NCBI GenBank assembly: GCA_028284495.1
Contig: JANQRP010000002.1
Location: 1-64,000 of the forward strand
Reading direction: 5' to 3'
Source of the DNA: Longimicrobiales bacterium
Lineage (GTDB): Bacteria > Gemmatimonadota > Gemmatimonadetes > Longimicrobiales > Gaopeijiaceae
Length of the DNA stretch: 64,000 bases
A model generated the notes under the pieces. The model worked only from the letters and a program-made list of their open reading frames with translations, searched no databases and was not told where the DNA came from. The position numbers and the translations under genes are program-made. Below are positions 42,354-51,335 of this stretch, piece by piece. The stretch's first letter is position 1. Each line of letters opens with the position of its first letter.

Positions 42354-45300
42354 ATGCCCGCCGCTCGACAGCCGTACGGCCCCGACCCGACTCCGACGCC
42401 TTCCGTGCCTGCCCCCACCCCACCCTACGTCGAGCTCCACTGCCACTCGGGCTTCTCCTTTCTGGACGGGGCATCGCACCCGGAAGAGCTGATCCTGCAG
42501 GCGAAGGAGTTCGGGTATCCGGCGCTGGCGCTGACGGATCACGACGGGCTCTACGGGTCGATGGAGTTCGCGCAGTACGCCCGGATGCATGAGGTGCAGC
42601 CGATCACGGGGGCGGAGATCTCGCTGCGCGCCTGCTTCGGGCGAACCGCGGTGCCGGCCGGTGCCCCCCCGCCCTTCAATGACTTCGGTCGGCCGATCAT
42701 CGACGCGGCGCTCGACCCGGACGAGCCGGAGCTCGGCCACCACGTCACGCTCCTGGCTGAAACGCCCCGCGGCTACGCAAACCTCTGCCGACTGATCTCA
42801 CGACTTCGGCTGGAGAGCCCGCGCGAGACGCCCCGCCTCCCCTTCGACGTGCTCGAGGCGCCGGGCGCGACCGAGGGACTGATCTGCCTGACCGGATGCC
42901 GGCACTCGCCGCTGGTGGCCGCGCTCGAGGGGAGCTGGGCGGAAGGGGAGCAGATGGCCGGGAGGCTGCTCCGCGCGTTCGGGCCGAGCCGCCTGTTCGT
43001 GGAGCTCCAGGACGCCGAGGCGAAGGGGGACGGGCCGCGGAATCGCAGATTGGGACGGCTGGCGGATCAGCTGGGCCTGCCGGTAGTGGCCACGAACAAC
43101 GTCCACATGCACCGCCCGGAGCGGCACCGGCTGCAGGACGTGCTCGTCTCGATCCGCCACCGCACGACCCTCGACGGTTCGCACCCCTGGCGCCGCCCCA
43201 ACGTGAACGCGCACCTCGTGCCGCCCGAGGTGATGGCCCACCGCTTCGAGAGTCGGCCGGACGCACTCCGCCACACCCTCGAGATCGTCGAGCGCTGCCG
43301 GGCGTTCGACCTGACGAAGGACCTCGGCTATACGTTCCCCGACTTCCAGGGCAGCGAACGGGGCAGCGCGTCAGAGACGCTCGCAGCGGTCTGCCTGGCG
43401 GGCATCGCGGAGCGCTATGCGCCGGGCTCGAAGCAGGCAAAGGAGGCCGAGGAGCGGCTCGGTCAGGAACTCGAGCTGGTGGACCTGCACGGCCTCGCCG
43501 GTTTCTTCCTCGTCTACCGCGATATCATGAACCTCGCGCGCGACGTGGCCCGCGAGGTCCGGGGCGACGCGCCCCGCGCTCACTCCTCCCTGCCCCCGGG
43601 GCGCGGGCGCGGCTCCTCGGTGTCATCGATCATCTGCTACCTGATCGGGCTCTCGCACGTGGACCCGGTACATGCCGATCTCCACCTGGGTCGGTTTCTG
43701 AGCGAGGCGCTCCATAGCGTGCCCGACATCGACATCGACTTCCCGCGCGAGATTCGCGAGGAACTGATCCTTCGCATCTACGAGCATTACGGGCACGAGC
43801 ACGCAGGGCTCGTCTGTACCTTCCCGACCTTCAAGTACAAGTCGGCGGTGCGTGAGATCAGCAAGACGCTCGACTTGCCCCAGGGCGATCTCGAGAAGCT
43901 GGCCAAGCTCGGTGAGTCGTGGAAAGCGCACGGTATCCGGGGCGAACTCGAACGCATCCCGGAGTTCCGCGGGAAGCTGGAGACTCCGATGTGGCAGGCG
44001 CTCGCGGCGCTGGGCGAGGAAATCGCGGGCCTGCCGCGACACGTCTCGCAACACGTGGGCGGCATGATCATCTCGAGTCGGCCACTCGTCGAGATCGTGC
44101 CGATCGAGCCCGCCGCCTGGGAGGGCCGCTACCTCTGCCAGTGGGACAAGGACTCCTGCGACGACGCGGGATTCATCAAGATCGACTTCCTCTCCCTCGG
44201 GATGCTCTCGCTCGTGGAGGACGCGGTGGACCTGATCGCCGAGCGTGACGGCACGCCCCCCGACCTTTCGCGCATCGACTACGAGGACCAGCAGGTCTTC
44301 GACCGGATCTGTGACGGCGACACGATCGGGCTCTTCCAGGTGGAGAGCCGCGCACAGATCCAGATGATCCGGCGCGTGCAGCCCCGGAACCTGAAGGACC
44401 TGGCGGTTCAGGTGGCGATCGTGCGCCCGGGGCCGATCGTGGGCGGCGCGGTGAACCCCTACGTGAAGCGACGCGAGCTCCTCCGTGAGAACCCCGACTT
44501 CGAGGTTCCATACGACCATCCCCTCCTGGAGGAAGCGCTCGGCGAGACACTCGGCGTGATCATCTACCAGGACCAGGTGCTTCGGGTGTGTCGGATACTC
44601 GCGGGGTTTTCGGACGGCCAGGCGGAGAGCCTGCGACGCGCGATGAGCCGGAAGCGTTCGCAGGAAGCGATGCGGGCCCACCGCGATGCCTTCATGAAGG
44701 GAGCGACCGAACGGGGCGTGGACGAGGTGACGGCCGACCGGATGTTCGAGCAGGTCAGCGCCTTCAGCGAGTTCGGCTTCCCGAAGTCGCACGCCGCGGC
44801 CTTCGGGCTGCTGGCCTATCAGTCGGCCTGGCTGCGCCACTACCACCCTGTGGAATACTACACGGTACTTTTCAACAATCAGCCGATGGGCTTCTACAGT
44901 CTGGATGCTCTGGGACGCGACGCTCGGCGGAACGGCATCCACCTGCTCCTGCCCGATGTGAACCGGTCATCCGTGAAATCCACCGTAGAGGGTGACCACC
45001 TCCGAATCGGACTGGGATTCGTGCGTGGACTCGGTGTGGGAAATGCGGAGAGAATCGTGTGGGAACGTGGATATCGTGGACCGTTCACCTCCCTCGCCGA
45101 CTTTCTTCGGCGAACGCCGGCCTCTCTGAAGCGACCCGCGGTCGAGAACCTGGTCTGGGTGGGAGCCTTCGAGACCATGGGGCTCACCCGCCGTGAACTC
45201 CTCTGGCAAACCGGTCTCTGGCTCGGCCCCGAGTCCGACTCGAAGCGGACCAGCACCCGCGAGGATCACCCGCAGTGCGAACTTCCACTGAACGACCCCT

Positions 45301-45953
45301 ACGCGGACGTCCCGTTCGGAGATCTGGACGACGCCGATCGGATGATCGCGGAGTATCGGATGCTGAAGTTTTCCACATTTTCGCATCCCCTGGAGCTTCT
45401 GCGTGAGCAGCTTCCACTCGATCGGGTCACGGCGGGACGACTTCCGCATCTCCAGCAACGCTCGAAGGTCTGCATTGCGGGCATAGTCACGGCCCGACAA
45501 AGACCTTCAACTGCAAAAGGCTATGTATTTGTTCTTCTAGAAGATGAGGACGGTCCCATGAATGCGATCGTGAAACCGAAGATCTACGAACGAGATCGGA
45601 ATCAGGTGCGTGCCGAGCCCTTCGTCGTGGTACGCGGCACACTCCGGAAAGATGGCAAGACGATCAACATCATCGCCGATTCCGTCCGCGCAATTCGAAT
45701 TGATTCGGGGACAAGTGGAGAACTTTCCCACAATGCACATCTGCCCGGGACGCAGGAGTGGTGGAGCGACCGGGCACGGAAGGACGCGGCCGAGCTCGAG
45801 GGTGCACCGGACACCCCCGCGGCGCCGCACGGACGTCACCCGAACGGCACCCCGCGCCGGGACGGCTCACTGAGCGCGGGCGGGCGCGACCCGCTCGCCT
45901 ATCTCACCGCCCTGCGCCAGAACGCCCCGGGGTCACAGGACTGGGGTCGCTGA
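42354..45953 (+). CDS. dnaE2: Error-prone DNA polymerase DnaE2 (ImuC)
   Basis: A 1199-residue C-family polymerase. Order of parts: PHP domain at the start (YVELHCHSGFSFLDGASHPEEL, ALTDHDGLYG), palm with PDIDIDFPREIREELI near residues 457-470, thumb and fingers (GLFQVESRAQIQMIRR, VIYQDQVLRVC, SEFGFPKSHAAAFG), helix-hairpin region (ADFLRRTPASLKRPAVENL) and the OB fold (KVCIAGIVTARQRPSTAKGYVFVLLED). It lacks the beta-binding tail of DnaE1 and is of the ImuC type, which performs mutagenic synthesis with ImuB. The length exceeds the usual 1050-1090 because of a proline- and glycine-rich C-terminal extension. From about 45000 to 45740 the base composition falls to roughly 45-50 percent GC in places, clearly lower than around it. 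Confidence 0.96.
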   Translation: MPAARQPYGPDPTPTPSVPAPTPPYVELHCHSGFSFLDGASHPEELILQAKEFGYPALALTDHDGLYGSMEFAQYARMHEVQPITGAEISLRACFGRTAVPAGAPPPFNDFGRPIIDAALDPDEPELGHHVTLLAETPRGYANLCRLISRLRLESPRETPRLPFDVLEAPGATEGLICLTGCRHSPLVAALEGSWAEGEQMAGRLLRAFGPSRLFVELQDAEAKGDGPRNRRLGRLADQLGLPVVATNNVHMHRPERHRLQDVLVSIRHRTTLDGSHPWRRPNVNAHLVPPEVMAHRFESRPDALRHTLEIVERCRAFDLTKDLGYTFPDFQGSERGSASETLAAVCLAGIAERYAPGSKQAKEAEERLGQELELVDLHGLAGFFLVYRDIMNLARDVAREVRGDAPRAHSSLPPGRGRGSSVSSIICYLIGLSHVDPVHADLHLGRFLSEALHSVPDIDIDFPREIREELILRIYEHYGHEHAGLVCTFPTFKYKSAVREISKTLDLPQGDLEKLAKLGESWKAHGIRGELERIPEFRGKLETPMWQALAALGEEIAGLPRHVSQHVGGMIISSRPLVEIVPIEPAAWEGRYLCQWDKDSCDDAGFIKIDFLSLGMLSLVEDAVDLIAERDGTPPDLSRIDYEDQQVFDRICDGDTIGLFQVESRAQIQMIRRVQPRNLKDLAVQVAIVRPGPIVGGAVNPYVKRRELLRENPDFEVPYDHPLLEEALGETLGVIIYQDQVLRVCRILAGFSDGQAESLRRAMSRKRSQEAMRAHRDAFMKGATERGVDEVTADRMFEQVSAFSEFGFPKSHAAAFGLLAYQSAWLRHYHPVEYYTVLFNNQPMGFYSLDALGRDARRNGIHLLLPDVNRSSVKSTVEGDHLRIGLGFVRGLGVGNAERIVWERGYRGPFTSLADFLRRTPASLKRPAVENLVWVGAFETMGLTRRELLWQTGLWLGPESDSKRTSTREDHPQCELPLNDPYADVPFGDLDDADRMIAEYRMLKFSTFSHPLELLREQLPLDRVTAGRLPHLQQRSKVCIAGIVTARQRPSTAKGYVFVLLEDEDGPMNAIVKPKIYERDRNQVRAEPFVVVRGTLRKDGKTINIIADSVRAIRIDSGTSGELSHNAHLPGTQEWWSDRARKDAAELEGAPDTPAAPHGRHPNGTPRRDGSLSAGGRDPLAYLTALRQNAPGSQDWGR

Positions 45954-46004
45954 CCCTGCACTGCACCGACATCTTCCCATCATTCCCCTGCAGGAGTTCG
46001 CACC

Positions 46005-46427
46005 ATGGCCACCATCCAGTCCGTCTCCCCTCTCATCACGGTCGACGCCATCGAGCCCTGCCTCGGGTTCTGGACCGACGCCCTCGGCTTCGAGGTCACC
46101 GTGACCGTACCGGAGGACCCCGCCCTCCTGGGCACCGACGCCGCGGCCGACGCGCCGCTCGGATTCGCGATGCTGCAGGCGGGAGACGTCACGGTGATGC
46201 TCCAGAGCGGCGGCAGCCTCGATCTGGACCTCCCCGGCCTCTCCGACGAGGTCGTGCCGGCCAACGCGATGCTGTTCATCAAGGTCGACGCTCTCGATCC
46301 GTTCATTCCCCGGCTCGGGGGTCTCGAGATCGTCCACGAACGACGGACGACCTTCTACGACATGGACGAGATCTTCGTGCGGAGCCCCTGCGGCACGATC
46401 GTCGGGCTGGCGGCACCGGTGGGCTGA
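46005..46427 (+). CDS. VOC-superfamily (glyoxalase-like) protein
   Basis: A 140-residue protein with the paired beta-alpha-beta-beta-beta units of the vicinal oxygen chelate fold (SPLITVDAIEPCLGFWTDALGFEVTV, GDVTVMLQSGGS, AMLFIKVDALDPFIPRL, TFYDMDEIFVRSPCGTIVGL). Such proteins include glyoxalases, dioxygenases and antibiotic-binding proteins; no specific residues decide which. It follows dnaE2 by 51 bp and may be read from its own or from the SOS promoter. Confidence 0.88.
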   Translation: MATIQSVSPLITVDAIEPCLGFWTDALGFEVTVTVPEDPALLGTDAAADAPLGFAMLQAGDVTVMLQSGGSLDLDLPGLSDEVVPANAMLFIKVDALDPFIPRLGGLEIVHERRTTFYDMDEIFVRSPCGTIVGLAAPVG

Positions 46428-46543
46428 GCGGGGCGGCGGGCCGGCGACGCGGGACGAGGGCCGAGCGGAGCCACGGCCCGGCGATCCGGAACCCGACAGC
46501 TTCTCCGCAACTACGACATGGGAACCCCAGCCCGGAGACTCCC

Positions 46544-47302
46544 ATGACCGACGCACGCCCTTCGCTCGCCGACGACGCTCGCCCGGACGACCCGCGACCC
46601 ACGCTCGCAGGCGCCGTTCCCGACACACCGATCGCCAACGACCGATTCAAGCGCCGCTGGGACTCGTGGTTCTGGCTCTCCACCACCGCGGCCGTCGCGG
46701 TGCACTTCGCCGTCTTCGCGCTCTGGCCCGACATGGCGGTCGCGGTGGACGAGCCCGCGGAACGTCGGGCCTCGATCGCCATCGACGTACTTCCCCGATT
46801 CGAGATGCCGGAGGCCCCGACCGACGTGCGCCAGCCGCAGATCCCGGTCCTCGGCGTGCCCCGGGTCGCGATCGACGCGCCCGTGGAGATGGATCCGATC
46901 GATCCGCCCGACTTCGCCGATGTGATCGGCCCGCCGCCGCCGACCGCCCCTCCCGCCGACCGGGTCGACGCCCGGTTCACGCCCTACGAGGTCGGACCGG
47001 TCCTGAGAAACGAGTCCGAGATCGTGCGCACGCTCCAGCGGGAGTACCCGCCACTGCTGAAGGAGTCCGAGATCGGCGGCGTCGTAGTGGTCTGGGCGTT
47101 CGTGGGCGTGGACGGCGCGGTGCAGGAGGCGGAGGTCCGCGAGAGCTCGGGCTACGAGAGCATGGACGCGGCCGCACTCCGGGTGGCGGGCGAGATGGAG
47201 TTCCGCCCTGCTCTGAACCGCGACCGGAAGGTCGCCGTCTGGGTGTCGTTCCCGATCACCTTCCGGGTGGGGCGCGTCCCCGGACCGGTCGCGACGGGCT
47301 GA
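46544..47302 (+). CDS. TonB-family energy-transducing protein
   Basis: About 252 residues with one N-terminal membrane helix (FWLSTTAAVAVHFAVFALW), a Pro/Asp-rich periplasmic spacer, and a C-terminal TonB domain (REYPPLLKESEIGGVVVVWAFVGVDGAVQEAEVRESSGYESMDAAAL, FRPALNRDRKVAVWVSFPITFRV). It should link the proton-motive force to outer-membrane receptors or act in surface protein assembly; no ExbB, ExbD or receptor gene is close. A start at 46544 is preferred because it gives a cytoplasmic tail before the helix. Confidence 0.9.
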   Translation: MTDARPSLADDARPDDPRPTLAGAVPDTPIANDRFKRRWDSWFWLSTTAAVAVHFAVFALWPDMAVAVDEPAERRASIAIDVLPRFEMPEAPTDVRQPQIPVLGVPRVAIDAPVEMDPIDPPDFADVIGPPPPTAPPADRVDARFTPYEVGPVLRNESEIVRTLQREYPPLLKESEIGGVVVVWAFVGVDGAVQEAEVRESSGYESMDAAALRVAGEMEFRPALNRDRKVAVWVSFPITFRVGRVPGPVATG

Positions 47303-47329
47303 CGGGAGGCCGCGCGCCTCCCGCGGGGC

Positions 47330-48076
47330 TCACCGCCCGAGAGCTTCGATCACGAGTTCGGCGGCGCGCGCGCCCGAGGCCTGCTGCTGGCCCGTGACGA
47401 GCAGGCCGTCCCGAACCGCGAAGGGTCGGAACGGCTGGTCGACGACGAAGTTCGTCCCGTCGAGCGCGCGCGCTTCCTCCTCGATCCAGAAGGGCTGGAT
47501 CCGCTGCCCGACGAATGCGTCTGCGATCTTCTCCTCGGCGTCGGCGAACCCGGTCCAGGTGCGTCCGGCCACGAGCAGCGCACCCTCGGCGTCGCGGGCC
47601 TCGAGCAGCAGACACGTCGCGTGGCAGACGAGCGCCGTCACCGTCTCCGACGCCAGGCAGGAAGCGAGCCATCGCTGGAGCTCCGTGTTGCCCCGGTACG
47701 CCACCATCGGCGCCTGGCCCCCGACGAAGAACACCGCGTCGAAGTCCGACGGATCGACGTCTGTGAGAGCCGGTGTGTCGCGGAGCATCGCCATGTGCCG
47801 GGCCGAGTGCTTGAACCCGAGGCTCACGATGTCCTCCGCCGAGTACCCGCTCTCGTGCTCGGGATCGCTGAAGTCGTCCGCCTCGAGATCGCCGCCCTCG
47901 GGGCTCACAACGGTGACGGTGTAGCCGGCTTCGGTGAACGCCCAGTACGGATGCGTGAGCTCCGCCCACCAGTACCCGACCGGCCAGCCGGTCGTCGGGG
48001 AGGTGGTGGGGTTCGGGACCACGATCAGAACGTGCCTGGGACGGGTCGGGTTGGCCGGATTCGCATCGGTGCTCAT
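47330..48076 (-). CDS. DJ-1/PfpI-family (class I glutamine amidotransferase-like) protein
   Basis: A 248-residue protein of the Hsp31/DJ-1 type: RHVLIVVPNP, ELTHPYWAFTEAGYTVTVVSPEGG, FDAVFFVGGQAPM, and the nucleophile elbow ALVCHATCLLLEA with two Cys. The last domain has the strand GLLVTGQQQASGARAAELVIE. It is divergent from an HxlR regulator, with a 130-bp gap, a pairing typical of redox- or aldehyde-responsive loci. Enzyme activity (glyoxalase III, deglycase or protease) is unproven. Confidence 0.88.
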   Translation of the reverse strand: MSTDANPANPTRPRHVLIVVPNPTTSPTTGWPVGYWWAELTHPYWAFTEAGYTVTVVSPEGGDLEADDFSDPEHESGYSAEDIVSLGFKHSARHMAMLRDTPALTDVDPSDFDAVFFVGGQAPMVAYRGNTELQRWLASCLASETVTALVCHATCLLLEARDAEGALLVAGRTWTGFADAEEKIADAFVGQRIQPFWIEEEARALDGTNFVVDQPFRPFAVRDGLLVTGQQQASGARAAELVIEALGR

Positions 48077-48206
48077 GGTGGCTCGCCCTCGTGCGGAGTG
48101 GTGGTGTCGCGAAGCGGTGGGGTCCGGGGACGGCCTACACTACCGGACACCTGCACGGCGGCACAGTATGCACATCCATGACAGGTACTTACACCAGGGG
48201 AAGTGC

Positions 48207-48593
48207 ATGCCGGAATTCGAGTACGACGGGCGACGGATGAACAACCCGGTCGAGCTGTCGCTGCATGTGATCGGCGGGAAGTGGAAGATGCCGATCCTGT
48301 GGCGGCTTCGGGCCGAGACGCGGAGGTACAGCGAGCTTCGCCGGAGCCTGCCACGCGTGACGGACCGGATGCTGACGCGGCAACTGCGCGAGCTCGAGGC
48401 GTCGGGGCTGATATCGCGCACGGTGCACCCGGTCGTGCCGCCGCACGTGGACTACGCGATCACCGACCTCGGGCGTACCGCCCTGCCCGCCATCGAATCA
48501 CTCCGAGCGTGGGGGCGACTGTACCTGGAGGCATCCGCGGCGGGAGGGACGTCGGCGGAGCGGGACGGATGGGCAGGTACACCGCATCCGTAA
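48207..48593 (+). CDS. HxlR-family transcriptional regulator
   Basis: A 128-residue winged-helix protein: NPVELSLHVIGGKWKMPILWRLRAETRRYSELRRSLPRVTDRMLTRQLRELEASGLISRTV is the HxlR fold with the IGGKW motif. ATG 48207 is preferred because AGGGGA lies at the right distance; an alternative ATG at 48168 would add MHIHDRYLHQGKC, including a Cys that could be a redox sensor as in YodB-type proteins. The divergent DJ-1 family gene is the probable target. Confidence 0.9.
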   Translation: MPEFEYDGRRMNNPVELSLHVIGGKWKMPILWRLRAETRRYSELRRSLPRVTDRMLTRQLRELEASGLISRTVHPVVPPHVDYAITDLGRTALPAIESLRAWGRLYLEASAAGGTSAERDGWAGTPHP

Positions 48594-48643
48594 CACGCCG
48601 CCGCAGCTCCCGTTCGGGCGTCCCGTAGCGTGGCCCGCGCGAT

Positions 48644-51331
48644 TCAGTCGGCGGCGGGCTGAGTCCCGGCGGAAGGCTGGTCCTCGGCGGCGGCGGCCGA
48701 ATCCCGCTCGGCCTCGGCGACCGCGACACGTACCCGTACCGCCGTATCCGGCGTCACGGAGATCGAGGTGATCCCAGCCTCCACGAGGAACTTCGGAATC
48801 TCGTGCGGGAAGTCCGACGGGGCCTGTCCGCAGATCCCGATCTCCAGCCCGGCGGCATTGAATCGGTCGACGGCCTGGCGGATCATCGCCTGTACCGCGG
48901 GTGACCGGGCGTCCACCGGATGGCGGTAGTGCTCCAGATCGTCACGCGACACCGCGTACACGGTCTGGACGAGGTCATTCGAGCCGATCGATCCGCCGGA
49001 CAGCCCCATGTCGGCGATGAACTGGTCGGCATCGATCACGTTCGAGGGGAGCTCGACCATCAGGAAGAGCGGCACGTCCGAGTCCGGGCCGAGACCCTCG
49101 CGCGCGAGCACCTCGACCACCGCCCGCCCCTCTCCGGGCGTGCGGCAGAAGGGCACCATCAGCTGGAGATTGTCGAGGCCCATGTCCCGCCGCACGAACC
49201 GGAGCGCCTCGCACTCCATCGAGAAGGCGTCCGCGAACCCCGGATCGACGTATCGGCTCGCACCCCGCCAGGCGATCATCGGGTTCTCCTCGAGCGGCTC
49301 GAACAGCCGACCACCGAGCAGTTCCCTGTACTCGTTCGACTTCAGGTCGGAGAGGCGCACGAGCACCGGGCGCGGATGGAACGCCGCGCAGATCAGTCCC
49401 ACACCGTACTTCAGCTGATCGACGAAGAAGTTGCGCTGGTTCTGATAGCCGGGCGTACGCCGCTCGACGGCGCCCAGGAGAGTCGCCAGCTCGTGGGGAT
49501 CCTCGCTGCGAAGCCGCTCGGCGTAGGGCTCGAGCGCCGGCGCCACCCACCCCTTGTCCACGAACGCCTCGAGCTGGTCGAAGAGCGCCAGCGCGAGCGG
49601 GTGGACGCCCACCTGCGCCGTCAGGACGAACTCGATCCGGGCGAGCCCGACGCCGTCCACGGGAAGCATCGCGTCGCGGAGCGCCTTGTCCGGGAAGCCC
49701 ACGTTGAGTTTCACCTTCGTACGCGTCTCGGGCACCTCGTCGAGGTCGACGCGCTCCACCTCGTAGTCGACGATGCCGTCGAAGACGTATGCGACCTCGC
49801 CCTCCGCGCACGACCCGGTCACCTCCTGCAGCGGCCGGAGCGTCTCCATGGCGTTATCGCACCCGACGATGGCCGGAATGCCGAACTCGCGCGCCACGAT
49901 GGCCGCGTGCGACGTCCGCCCACCCCGCTCGGTCACGATGAGGCTCGCCTCCTTCATGAGCGGCTCCCAGTCGGGCGTCGTCATCTCGGTGACCAGCACG
50001 TCACCCGGATCGAAGACGTGCTCCTCCGCGGGGATGTCGTCGAGATCGACTCCCTGCTTGTGGAGCGTCCGCAGGTGACGCTTCCGACGGATGACCTCCT
50101 CGTAGCTCTGATAGCGCCGGACCCGTCCGCTCCCGATGCGCGTGCCCACGGCCACGCCGGACAGGAGCTGGCGCCCTTCCGCCCGCAGTCGATCGACCAC
50201 GCCGGGCGGGAACCGGTAGGTCTCGAGCTGCTCGGACGCGGAGTCCTGGGCGTGAACCGTCTCGGGTCGGGCCTGCACCAGGAAGAGCTTCCCGGTCTGG
50301 CCGTCCTTGGCCCACTCGACGTCCATCGGCCGCCCGTAGTGGTCCTCCACGACGAGCCCCATGCGTGCGAGCTCGAGCACCTCCTCGGTGGTGAGCGACC
50401 AGCGGCGGCGGAGCGACGCCTCCACATCCACGGATTCGGTGCGCGTGCCGCCCTGGCGCGTGTAGATCATCTTCCGGTCCTTCGCGCCCATTCGGCGGTG
50501 GACCAGCGCCTGGGTGCCGCGGGTCAGGCCCTCCTTCCAGACGACGAAGGTGTCGGGTGACACCGCCCCCTGCACCACCATCTCGCCGAGTCCGTACGAC
50601 GACGTCACGGTGATGACGTTCCGGTTCCCGGAGTCGGGGTCCATCGTGAAGAGCACGCCCGACGTCGCGAGGTCCGCGCGCACCATTTTCATGACGGCCA
50701 CCGCTACCGACCCCTCGAGCGGGTCCATGCCGTGTGAGAGCTGGTAGCCGATCGCGCGCTCCGTGAATCCGGACGCCACGCACTTCCGCCACGACTGGAC
50801 GACGGACTCCACGCCCCGGACGTTCAGGAACGACTCGTACTGGCCGGCGAAGGAGGCGATCTCCGAATCCTCGCGGGTGGCGGACGACCGGACGGCCGTG
50901 TCGACCTCGCGTCCGTACTCCTCGCAAAGCGCCGTATAGCCGTCACGGATCGCGTCGGCCACGGCGTCGGGCACCTCGGTCGACAGGATGATGGCCCTCG
51001 CCGACTCCGTGCGGTCGTGGATCTCCGTGTCGCCACTCAGCGACGCCGCGTCGAACAGGACGCCCAGCGCCTGCTGGACCGTTTCCGCCTCGGCTACGCC
51101 TGCCTGAATCGACTCGGGAAGGTGCTCGAACTCCTCGGGCACCGCCCGACCCGGGCGTGCCTCGAGGAAGACCCGATAGGCCTCGACGGTGGTCGAAAAT
51201 CCGTTGGGGATGGTGACACCGCGTTCGCCGAGCTGGTTGTACATCTCGCCGAGGGAGGCGGACTTGCCCCCGACGTCTCCGACATCCTGGGAACCGAGGT
51301 CGGAGAACCAGCGAATGAGTGGGCCGGGCAC
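48644..51331 (-). CDS. ppsA: Phosphoenolpyruvate synthase
   Basis: An 895-residue enzyme making PEP from pyruvate and ATP. The ATP-grasp part has VRSSATREDSEIASFAGQYESF; the phosphohistidine domain has TERGGRTSHAAIVAREFGIPAIVG (phospho-His near residue 475); the C-terminal TIM barrel ends with EIGICGQAPSDFPHEIPKFLVEAGI, with the catalytic Cys. Length exceeds the usual about 790 by an extra segment in the barrel half and a short acidic tail. It lies 4 bp after hemA, which continues the bchG operon, so it is probably co-transcribed with pigment genes. Light-derived ATP could then feed gluconeogenesis or anaplerosis; that is inference. Confidence 0.93.
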   Translation of the reverse strand: MPGPLIRWFSDLGSQDVGDVGGKSASLGEMYNQLGERGVTIPNGFSTTVEAYRVFLEARPGRAVPEEFEHLPESIQAGVAEAETVQQALGVLFDAASLSGDTEIHDRTESARAIILSTEVPDAVADAIRDGYTALCEEYGREVDTAVRSSATREDSEIASFAGQYESFLNVRGVESVVQSWRKCVASGFTERAIGYQLSHGMDPLEGSVAVAVMKMVRADLATSGVLFTMDPDSGNRNVITVTSSYGLGEMVVQGAVSPDTFVVWKEGLTRGTQALVHRRMGAKDRKMIYTRQGGTRTESVDVEASLRRRWSLTTEEVLELARMGLVVEDHYGRPMDVEWAKDGQTGKLFLVQARPETVHAQDSASEQLETYRFPPGVVDRLRAEGRQLLSGVAVGTRIGSGRVRRYQSYEEVIRRKRHLRTLHKQGVDLDDIPAEEHVFDPGDVLVTEMTTPDWEPLMKEASLIVTERGGRTSHAAIVAREFGIPAIVGCDNAMETLRPLQEVTGSCAEGEVAYVFDGIVDYEVERVDLDEVPETRTKVKLNVGFPDKALRDAMLPVDGVGLARIEFVLTAQVGVHPLALALFDQLEAFVDKGWVAPALEPYAERLRSEDPHELATLLGAVERRTPGYQNQRNFFVDQLKYGVGLICAAFHPRPVLVRLSDLKSNEYRELLGGRLFEPLEENPMIAWRGASRYVDPGFADAFSMECEALRFVRRDMGLDNLQLMVPFCRTPGEGRAVVEVLAREGLGPDSDVPLFLMVELPSNVIDADQFIADMGLSGGSIGSNDLVQTVYAVSRDDLEHYRHPVDARSPAVQAMIRQAVDRFNAAGLEIGICGQAPSDFPHEIPKFLVEAGITSISVTPDTAVRVRVAVAEAERDSAAAAEDQPSAGTQPAAD

Positions 51332-51335
51332 CTCG

